Assembly: GCA_021286885.1 (NCBI GenBank)
Contig: JAJTBM010000237.1
Span: 1 to 5,288 of the forward strand
DNA from: Rhodocyclales bacterium
Lineage (GTDB): Bacteria; Pseudomonadota; Gammaproteobacteria; Burkholderiales; Rhodocyclaceae
DNA length: 5,288 bases
Direction of reading: 5' to 3'
The position numbers were made by a program, and so were the translations under genes. Numbering within the stretch: position 1 is the first letter of the stretch; each line of letters begins with the position of its first letter. Positions 1 through 4,866 of this stretch are shown here, one piece after another. The notes under the pieces are model-generated. The model was not told where the DNA came from and searched no databases. It saw nothing but the letters and a program-made list of their open reading frames with translations.

Positions 1-194
1 AAGAGCCCGAGGCCAAGGCCGCCGAGCCCGAGCCCCAGGAGCCGGCGGCCGCCGGCGATCCCCCGCCCCCGGAAGAGCCCGGGGCGGGCCTTTCCCCCGA
101 AACCCGCGCCCTCGCCGCCGTGCTGCTGGTGAGGCAACTGGTAGGGCAAATGGTCAAGGAACAGCTCGATTACCACCTGGGCAAGGTGGCGTAG
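1..194 (+). CDS. C-terminal end of an upstream phage structural-operon protein (partial; possible protease/scaffold or portal-region protein)
   Basis: An open frame (codons starting at position 3) enters from the left edge and ends at TAG 192-194, giving 63 visible residues. The first ~30 are a low-complexity linker of Pro, Glu and Ala. The last ~33 form a likely amphipathic helix (from about SPETRALAAVLL to the C-terminus HLGKVA). No catalytic motif is visible. In HK97-type operons the gene just before the capsid gene is usually the prohead protease, often with a scaffold-like tail, and an acidic linker plus terminal helix would suit a scaffold tail; this is inference from position only. Its stop codon overlaps the Shine-Dalgarno of the capsid gene, so the two are probably co-translated. 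Real coding is supported by codon bias matching the neighbours and by the exact abutment; the identity is unresolved. Confidence 0.6.
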   Translation, partial: EPEAKAAEPEPQEPAAAGDPPPPEEPGAGLSPETRALAAVLLVRQLVGQMVKEQLDYHLGKVA

Positions 195-197
195 GAG
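193..197 (+). promoter_or_regulatory. Shine-Dalgarno of the capsid gene
   Basis: AGGAG lies 6 nt before the ATG at 204 and shares its first two bases with the TAG stop of the preceding gene. It is among the strongest ribosome binding sites in the window, as expected for the most abundant virion protein, and it fixes the capsid start at 204. Confidence 0.75.
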
Positions 198-203
198 AAA
201 AGC

Positions 204-1400
204 ATGGAAATCAAGGAAATGGTCGCCCTGTTGGAAAAGGCCACCGGCGTGGCCCTGGACGAGGAATCCATCAAGGGCCTGGTCAGCGAGCAGCTGGCCG
301 AGCACCTCAAGGCCCTGCCCAGCAGCGCCGTCACCGCCGGTGAAGACCCCGACACCACCAAGGCCGAGAAGGTCACCTTCAGTCAGACCTTGGGCGATAT
401 CAAGCGGGCCAGCATGGGCCAGCGCGGCGATGGCGGCGGGCTCAAATACCTCAAGTCCGAGCAGCTGGTGCGGGTGGAGAGCGACACCAAGGCCCTCAGC
501 GAGAACAGCGGGGCCGTGGGCGCCTACCTGGTGCCCACCGAGGAAAGCCGCGAGCTGATCAACCTGGTGCCCAACTACAGCGCCGTCAACCGGCTGTGTC
601 GGCAGGTGCCCATGCGCACCCGCCAGATCACCTTCCCCACCCTGTCCGGCGGCCTCACGGCCTACTGGGTGCCCGAGACCACCAGCGATCGCGACAAGAC
701 GGACCCCTCTGGCTACACCCAGGCCACCGGCTTCAAGCCCTCCAGCGACATCAGCCTGGGACAGATGGTCATCACCGCCCACACCCTGTGCGTCAAGGTG
801 GCCGTCAGTAACCAGCTGTTGGACGACAGCGACCCCAGCGTGGACAGCGTGCTGCGCATGCTCTTCGCCGAGACCCTGGGCACCGCCTTCGACATCTCTT
901 CCCTGGACCCGGTGGTGGGCCTGGACGGCAAGATCGTCACCAACGTCTTGCAGGCCGGGGCCGAGTTCAACTTCGACGACATCCTGGGCCTGATCTTCGC
1001 CTGCTACGAGAACGCCCCCTCCGCCACCAGCATCCCCATCCTGGGCCACACCAAGGCCGAGAAGGTGCTGATGAGCCTCAAGGACGCCAACGGCCAGTAC
1101 CTGTACAAGGGCCCCACCCAGCCGGCCGCCCTGCCCACGGTGTGGGGCGAGCAGTTCGTGCGCGATCCCAACATCCTGGCCAACCTGGGCCCCCAAGCCA
1201 ACGAGACCAAGCTCTACGCCGGCGATTTCGCCAACTCGGCCTTCGTGGGCTCGCGCCAGGGCATCGTGGTCAAGACCAACCCCTGGGCCGAGCCCTACTT
1301 CAGCCACAACCAGACCTGCTTCCTGGCCGAGATGCGCGTGGGCTTCCAGCTCAGCGACGAGAAGCGCTTCGCCAGCCTGGCCGGCGTGCCCACCAACTAG
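204..1400 (+). CDS. HK97-family phage major capsid protein
   Basis: A 398-residue protein with the layout of an HK97-fold major capsid protein, the subunit of the icosahedral head. Residues 1-55 are acidic and helical, like the N-terminal delta/scaffolding domain that HK97-type prohead proteases remove. Residues 103-118 (GAVGAYLVPTEESREL) match the common start of the mature core. AYWVPET at 153-159 is the usual beta-strand signature of the family. The segment around VAVSNQLLDDSD, then a helix ending FAETLGTAFD, is the typical P-domain spine helix region. Further on, a GHTKAEKVLMSLKDANGQYLY stretch, a GDFANSAFVGSRQGI segment and the terminal EMRVGFQLSDEKRFASL match the A-domain and C-terminal strands. 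Length is normal for the family. ATG 204 follows a strong AGGAG. No cleavage site can be assigned with certainty, and cross-link chemistry cannot be judged. The frame is intact, suggesting a functional gene. Confidence 0.93.
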   Translation: MEIKEMVALLEKATGVALDEESIKGLVSEQLAEHLKALPSSAVTAGEDPDTTKAEKVTFSQTLGDIKRASMGQRGDGGGLKYLKSEQLVRVESDTKALSENSGAVGAYLVPTEESRELINLVPNYSAVNRLCRQVPMRTRQITFPTLSGGLTAYWVPETTSDRDKTDPSGYTQATGFKPSSDISLGQMVITAHTLCVKVAVSNQLLDDSDPSVDSVLRMLFAETLGTAFDISSLDPVVGLDGKIVTNVLQAGAEFNFDDILGLIFACYENAPSATSIPILGHTKAEKVLMSLKDANGQYLYKGPTQPAALPTVWGEQFVRDPNILANLGPQANETKLYAGDFANSAFVGSRQGIVVKTNPWAEPYFSHNQTCFLAEMRVGFQLSDEKRFASLAGVPTN

Positions 1401-1406
1401 GTCCTG

Positions 1407-1412
1407 AAAGGA
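1407..1412 (+). promoter_or_regulatory. Ribosome binding site of the exported beta-rich protein gene
   Basis: AAAGGA lies 9 nt before ATG 1422 in the 21-nt gap after the capsid stop. It supports this start, and hence the signal peptide that begins there. Confidence 0.5.
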
Positions 1413-1421
1413 AAAGCCATC

Positions 1422-2036
1422 ATGCATAAGTTCACCCGCAAGCGCCTTCTGCTCTGGGCCGCCGCCGTGGCCCTGGTGCTGGGCCTGGCCGTGCCCGCCC
1501 TGGCGGTCTACAACGGGGCCCGCACCGCCGCCGCCAGCGGCGCCGCCTTTGCCGAGGTGGCCCTGCCCGGCGATGCCAACGCCCGCACCACGGTGCTGGC
1601 CTTGAGCGCCACGGCCAACAACGCCAACGGCGCGGTGAGCGTCTATTTCCCCACCGCCAGTACGACGGTGGACGCCTCCAGCACCGGCACCACCCTCAAC
1701 GTGGCCAGCACCAGCGGCTATGTGGTGGGCTCCAGCCTGGTGCTCCAGACCCCCAGCGGGGGGGTGGTGGAGCGCTACGTCACCGCCGTCAGCTCCGGCG
1801 TCTCCCTCACCCTGGACAGCTCCATCCCCAGTGGCTACGGGGACGTGGGCGCCAGCGTGGGGAGGGTGCCCACCAGCGCCGACGCCACCATCAAGGTGGG
1901 CAGCGCCACCGTCAGCCTGTCCAATGAGCAGGGTGTCATCGTGGGGCCCCGTGGCAGCCCGATGGTGCTCAGCCTGGGCGGGGCCAGCGTCACCAGCGCG
2001 GCCATCAATTACGCCACCTGGGGCTTCCGTCCCTAG
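1422..2036 (+). CDS. Exported beta-rich protein next to the capsid gene (Sec signal peptide; possible decoration or surface protein)
   Basis: 204 residues. The N-terminus is a classic Sec signal peptide: basic n-region (HKFTRKR, residues 2-8), hydrophobic core 9-24 and a signal peptidase I site VPALA with cleavage predicted after Ala28. No lipobox Cys is present, and the protein has no cysteine at all. The mature part is rich in Ala, Ser, Thr, Val and Gly. Residues ~81-147 (TTLNVAST.GY..GSSLVLQ, then a VTAVSSG and LTLDSS pattern) resemble the small beta modules common in phage decoration, baseplate and tail proteins. Position directly after the capsid gene is where head decoration proteins usually lie, but these are cytoplasmic and lack signal peptides. 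Options are a secreted or cell-surface protein encoded as cargo, or a virion protein whose hydrophobic N-terminus has another role. I do not recognise a named family. Confidence 0.75.
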   Translation: MHKFTRKRLLLWAAAVALVLGLAVPALAVYNGARTAAASGAAFAEVALPGDANARTTVLALSATANNANGAVSVYFPTASTTVDASSTGTTLNVASTSGYVVGSSLVLQTPSGGVVERYVTAVSSGVSLTLDSSIPSGYGDVGASVGRVPTSADATIKVGSATVSLSNEQGVIVGPRGSPMVLSLGGASVTSAAINYATWGFRP

Positions 2037-2047
2037 AACCTAACCAA

Positions 2048-2076
2048 GCCCCCGGGAGCCCAGCGCCCCCGGGGGC
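2048..2076 (+). other. Intergenic GC-rich hairpin (9-bp perfect stem, 11-nt loop)
   Basis: GCCCCCGGG at 2048-2056 pairs perfectly with CCCGGGGGC at 2068-2076 around an 11-nt loop. It sits in the 54-nt gap 2037-2090, the only real intergenic space in the window. No T-run follows (GACGAGGAAC), so it is not a canonical Rho-independent terminator. It ends 3 nt before the Shine-Dalgarno of the next gene. It could stabilise the capsid-end mRNA, act as a weak attenuator that lowers expression downstream, or tune ribosome access. The stem is directly visible; the function is inference. Confidence 0.55.
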
Positions 2077-2079
2077 GAC

Positions 2080-2083
2080 GAGG
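2080..2083 (+). promoter_or_regulatory. Ribosome binding site of the 72-aa gene
   Basis: GAGG 7 nt before ATG 2091, just outside the right arm of the hairpin at 2048-2076. This is the last clear Shine-Dalgarno before the chain of overlapping genes begins. Confidence 0.5.
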
Positions 2084-2090
2084 AACGCGA

Positions 2091-2309
2091 ATGGCCAAGA
2101 GGAAAACCGGACAGCCCCCGCGGCAAGGCGTGGTCAAGGTGCGTGTAAGGGCCTTGGGGGCCTTCAACGGCCACCGCATCGGCGATGAGTTCGACTGTCC
2201 GGTGGCCGACGCCTGGCACTGGGAGGCTCGTGGCCTGGTGAGCGTGGGCAGGGAGATCCAGGCCCCGGACCAGGACAAGGCCCTCACCGGCGCTCCAGTG
2301 ACCAAATGA
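2091..2309 (+). CDS. Small phage head-region protein, 72 aa, unknown function
   Basis: 72 residues with a basic N-terminus (MAKRKTGQPPRQ), then VVKVRVRALGAFNGHRIGDEFDCP and an ARGLVSVG segment. The pattern of a beta strand KVRV, an aromatic turn, a 'G.R..GD' turn, a short helix and 'A.GLV' resembles the small proteins (a Mu-like FluMu N-terminal-type motif) found between the capsid and connector genes of many tailed phages, whose role is unclear. It starts at ATG 2091 after GAGG. Its TGA stop overlaps the next ATG by four bases (ATGA, 2306-2309), so it is translationally coupled to the membrane protein downstream. The residues after ~57 are polar and probably disordered. Membership of this small-protein group is from remembered pattern, not an alignment. 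Confidence 0.7.
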   Translation: MAKRKTGQPPRQGVVKVRVRALGAFNGHRIGDEFDCPVADAWHWEARGLVSVGREIQAPDQDKALTGAPVTK

Positions 2310-3400
2310 CGGCCTCCTCCACCCACCGCCTGGCCGCTTGCCTGGTGCTGCTGCTGCCGTTCGCCCTGTGCTTCGATGGCCAGGTGCACGTCAGCCAGGG
2401 CTGGTTCCTATCCGTGGCCCTGGGCGCGTCTCTGGTGGCGGCACTGCTGCCCAATCCCGGCGCGTCCTTGTTGCTGCTCCTGGGCCTGGTAGGGTGCCTG
2501 GTGCTGCGCTTCTTGGCCGTGCGGGGCCTGGCGCCGGTTGGCCGATATCTCGCGGCCCAGTCGGCTTTTGACTGCCTGTTTGCCGGGTCGCTGCTCCTGG
2601 CCCTGCTACCCCTGGTGTTTCGGGGCCGGGCCGCCCGGCTGCGCGGCCTGCTCTGCCTGCTGCCGCTGCTCTTGGCCGCCTGGTCCCTGCTGGGCTGGCT
2701 GGGGCTCGATCCCCTGCTCCAGCCTTCGTCCGCCGGCCTGGGCCTGCCGATGGGCCGCAACGGCGGCCCGGTCGAATCCCCCATCGTCTTGGCCGGCCTG
2801 CTGGGCTCGTCGGTTCCACTGCTGCTTTGGCGCGGCCGCTGGGGCTGGGATGTGGGGGCCCTGGTTTTGCTGGTGGTGGCCGGCATGCAGGGCTCTTGGA
2901 CCGGCTGGCTGGCCGGAGTGGCCGGCGGCCTGGCCATGCTGGTCTCCATGATTCCCCCGCGCCTGTCCCGGTTGCGGCGGTTGCTCCTGGCCGCAGGCAT
3001 GGGTGTTCTCTTGTGCCTGACAGCGGCCTGCCTGTTGTGGCACCACGGCCCCGGCGCGGATCAGCGGCTCATGCTCTGGGCCCAGGCGCTCCAGGGTTCC
3101 CGCCCGCTCGGGTGGGGCCCCGGCTCCTGGTCCCAGATCCTGGGCCATGCCACCGGCCACGCCAGCCCCTATTCCGCCTATGTCCTGGTGTTGTGGGAAT
3201 ACGGCTGGCTGGGCTTGGCGCTGGTGCTGGCCGGTCTATGGCATGCCCTGCGCCGCGCCTTTCCCAACCCCGGGCTGTTCGGGGCCCTGGTGGGCCTGGC
3301 CGTGGCCAGTGGCGGCACCCTGATCTGGGAGCAGCCCGTGGCCGCCGTCTGGGGCCTGGGCCTGCTATCCTTGGTGGAGGCGGAACATGAGTCTGTCTAA
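2306..3400 (+). CDS. Polytopic membrane protein of the O-antigen ligase/polymerase (Wzy/WaaL-like) type
   Basis: 364 residues with about 11 hydrophobic segments, approximately 8-23, 33-49, 52-71, 89-105, 113-132, 158-175, 182-197, 199-216, 225-245, 293-313 and 322-341, with a further short one near the C-terminus. Before the last segments lies an extended, presumably periplasmic loop, ~246-290. It carries DQRLMLWAQAL (252-262), RPLGWGPGSW (266-275) and, after it, a YVLVLWEYGWLGL stretch (292-304). This R..lW..al...plG.G.gs...y..l..E.G..Gl order is the signature of the Wzy_C region of O-antigen ligases and polymerases, which transfer lipid-linked glycans. The usual His of the H-N/S-x-Y-L motif appears replaced (Tyr289 by my alignment), though His281 and His285 lie nearby. 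The start overlaps the previous stop (ATGA) and has no Shine-Dalgarno, so translation likely depends on coupling. The end overlaps the connector gene by 14 nt. Family assignment is probable; activity and substrate are unknown. Confidence 0.72.
   Translation: MTASSTHRLAACLVLLLPFALCFDGQVHVSQGWFLSVALGASLVAALLPNPGASLLLLLGLVGCLVLRFLAVRGLAPVGRYLAAQSAFDCLFAGSLLLALLPLVFRGRAARLRGLLCLLPLLLAAWSLLGWLGLDPLLQPSSAGLGLPMGRNGGPVESPIVLAGLLGSSVPLLLWRGRWGWDVGALVLLVVAGMQGSWTGWLAGVAGGLAMLVSMIPPRLSRLRRLLLAAGMGVLLCLTAACLLWHHGPGADQRLMLWAQALQGSRPLGWGPGSWSQILGHATGHASPYSAYVLVLWEYGWLGLALVLAGLWHALRRAFPNPGLFGALVGLAVASGGTLIWEQPVAAVWGLGLLSLVEAEHESV
3376..3380 (+). promoter_or_regulatory. Shine-Dalgarno of the connector gene, inside the membrane-protein gene
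   Basis: GGAGG 6 nt before ATG 3387, within the last codons of the membrane-protein gene. It allows strong independent initiation on the connector gene, so connector output need not depend on the level of the membrane protein. Confidence 0.65.
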
Positions 3401-4001
3401 CACCGCCCTGTGCAGCCTGGCCGCCCTCAAGTCATACACGGGCCTGCCCTCGGCCGCCGCCGCCTACGACACCGCCCTGGAGACGCTCATAGGGGCCGTG
3501 TCCAGCGCCGCCGAGAGCCTCACCGGCCGCCAGCTGGCCGCCCGGGACCAGGTCTGGGACCTGGACGGCGACGGCACCCGTGATTTGTTCACCCCCCAGT
3601 GGCCCATCAACGGCGTCAGCTTGCTCCAGGTGGACGGCCTGGAGATATCGCCCAGGCCCAGCCTGCTGGGCAACGGCTACGTGGTCTACGGCGGCCAGGG
3701 CCTCATCCGCCTCTACGACTGGGGGCTGTTTTCCCAGGGCGTGCAAAACCTGCACCTGGAGTGCAACACAGGATTCAGCCCTATCCCCGACGATCTGGCC
3801 CAGGCGGCCGTGGAATGGGCGGCCTGGAAGCTCAAGGAGGCCGGGATCGCGGGCGTGGGCAAGGGCAAGCTGGGCGAAACCCAGGTGGTGCTGCCGGGTG
3901 GCGGGGGGACTCAAAGCTATTGGACCAGTGGCCTGGTTAAGGATGTGCCTCCCCAGGTGCTCACCATCCTGGGGCGCTACGCCCGCCGAGGTGGCCTATG
4001 A
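3387..4001 (+). CDS. Phage head-tail connector protein (HK97 gp6-like)
   Basis: 204 residues fitting the gp6-like head-tail connector group, which forms a ring under the portal and joins head to tail. The N-terminal helix region, LAALKSYTGLPSA..YDTALETLIGAVSSAAESLTGRQL (about 11-50), is the typical 'L..lK.ylg....yD..L..lI.aas..ie..tgR' opening. It is followed by a beta region with FTPQWPINGVSLLQVDGLEI (~68-87), then NTGFSPIPDDLAQAAVEWAAWKLKE, the 'aGf..iP.dl..A....a..k...' signature. The C-terminus VPPQVLTILGRYARRG matches the usual final helix. Start ATG 3387 follows GGAGG and overlaps the membrane-protein gene by 14 nt. The stop overlaps the next start as ATGA. Slightly longer than many family members, with an extra Gly-rich loop (VLPGGGGTQSYW) before the last helix. 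Intact. Confidence 0.85.
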   Translation: MSLSNTALCSLAALKSYTGLPSAAAAYDTALETLIGAVSSAAESLTGRQLAARDQVWDLDGDGTRDLFTPQWPINGVSLLQVDGLEISPRPSLLGNGYVVYGGQGLIRLYDWGLFSQGVQNLHLECNTGFSPIPDDLAQAAVEWAAWKLKEAGIAGVGKGKLGETQVVLPGGGGTQSYWTSGLVKDVPPQVLTILGRYARRGGL

Positions 4002-4459
4002 TCGTCTTCAAGATGCGCTTTTCGCCCGAGGATAGGGCCAGGTTCGCGGCCATGCCCGAGCGTTTCCGGGCCGCCGCCACCAGGGCCATGTGGTGGGCCA
4101 TGAACGACGCCCGCAACCATGCCCGCGAGGTGGGCATGGGCGGCCGCCCGGGCCTGGTCAGCCGCCGGGGAGAGCTGGGCCTGCGCGGCTCCATCGTCAT
4201 GGCCGTGGACGATCGTTGGCCCGTTCTTTGCGGCATCCTGGGCTCCAACCTGGTCTATGCCCGCATCCACGAGCTGGGCGGCACCGTCAAGGCCGTGCGC
4301 GCCAAATATCTGCGCTTCAGAACCCAGGGCCGCTGGGTCAGCAAGCGGCAGGTGACCATCCCGGCCCGGCCCTATCTGCGCCCGGCCCTGGAGCATGCCG
4401 CCAGGCAGCTGGCCGAGGCGGGCTATTTCCTTGCTGCCTGGGAACAGGTGCGGGCATGA
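3998..4459 (+). CDS. Phage neck/tail-completion protein, HK97 gp10 / virion-morphogenesis (Mu gpG, P2 gpS)-like
   Basis: 153 residues, basic and rich in Arg and Ala. An N-terminal helix (EDRARFAAMPERFRAAATRAM, ~11-31) leads into NDARNHAREVG. Then SRRGELGLRGSIVMAV gives the 'tG.LraSi' motif, LVYARIHELGG (86-95) gives the 'n.vYA.iHe.Gg' motif, and TIPARPYLRPALE (120-132) is the 'iPaRPflrpa' ending. This order defines the gp10-like/virion morphogenesis proteins that sit between connector and tail terminator and help seal the head-tail interface. Start ATG 3998 is preceded by GAGG at 3988-3991. It overlaps the connector stop as ATGA, and its own stop overlaps the next start the same way. Which of the two related families it belongs to cannot be decided by eye. 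Intact, normal length. Confidence 0.82.
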   Translation: MIVFKMRFSPEDRARFAAMPERFRAAATRAMWWAMNDARNHAREVGMGGRPGLVSRRGELGLRGSIVMAVDDRWPVLCGILGSNLVYARIHELGGTVKAVRAKYLRFRTQGRWVSKRQVTIPARPYLRPALEHAARQLAEAGYFLAAWEQVRA

Positions 4460-4866
4460 GCAACCGCGCCCAGATCATGGCCGATCTCCAGGCCGTCCTT
4501 CAATCCATCACCGGCGTGGCGGAGGTGCGGCGCGGCCTGCACATGGATGACGACATGCCCGCCCGCCCCGCCCTCTGCCTAGCCGGGCAGAAGCGCTCGT
4601 GTCGCGACTTTAGCTCCGGACAGGCGGAGGCCAAACTGTTCGTGGTCATCGCGGGCTACGTGGATTGCCCGGCCGCCGATTACAGCGCCCTGGACGGCCT
4701 GGCCGCCGATCTGGAGACCGCGCTCATGGACAGCGCCCGCAATCCCTGGTGGGCCGACACCCACATCGGCGACCTGCTGGTGTACGAGGGCGGGGCCAGT
4801 GATCCCATCGGCATCCTAAATCTGGAGATCACGGTCGATTACGAGTATCAACGGGGCGAGCCATGA
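4456..4866 (+). CDS. Phage tail terminator-type protein
   Basis: 136 residues from ATG 4456. The frame is open further upstream (to at least 4090), but that part is out-of-frame reading of the gp10-like gene; 4456 is chosen because it gives an ATGA overlap like its neighbours. The protein opens with a helix (NRAQIMADLQAVLQSITGV), then has a MPARPALCLAGQ strand. Next comes KLFVVIAGYV, then ADYSALDGLAADLETALM (75-91). After it lie WWADTHIGDLLVYEGGASDPIGI and a final strand ITVDYEYQRGEP. This matches the small alpha/beta tail terminators that cap the tail tube and bind the neck, where '...l..l..dle.al......... .l.g...' followed by 'e..v.Y.y.rg.p' is typical. Its presence implies a long tail (sipho- or myovirus-like). 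The Shine-Dalgarno is weak (AGG 4446-4448), so translation is probably coupled to the gene before. The stop overlaps the radical SAM start (ATGA). Confidence 0.78.
   Translation: MSNRAQIMADLQAVLQSITGVAEVRRGLHMDDDMPARPALCLAGQKRSCRDFSSGQAEAKLFVVIAGYVDCPAADYSALDGLAADLETALMDSARNPWWADTHIGDLLVYEGGASDPIGILNLEITVDYEYQRGEP

Noticed and set aside
2048..2090. Rho-independent terminator after the exported-protein gene
   Set aside because: The stem is strong but is followed by GACGAGGAAC rather than a T-run, and the operon continues 14 nt later, so it is listed only as a hairpin.
2284..3160. Long minus-strand open frames opposite the membrane-protein gene (e.g. 2284-3000, 2606-3160)
   Set aside because: Their products are low-complexity Arg/Pro/Gly/Gln-rich sequences typical of the antisense of GC-rich Leu/Ala/Gly codons. 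They lie opposite a coherent membrane protein with family motifs and exact overlaps with its neighbours.
3558..3590. DLDGDGTRD in the connector protein as an EF-hand/dockerin calcium loop
   Set aside because: Gp6-like connectors commonly have a 'dGdG...lfl...PI' turn at this place; there is no flanking EF-hand helix pair or second repeat.
4090..4455. N-terminal extension of the tail-terminator frame from an ATG at 4090
   Set aside because: The extension reads as Arg/Gly/Pro-rich out-of-frame translation of the gp10-like gene; the family-like sequence begins at Met 4456, which gives the standard ATGA overlap.
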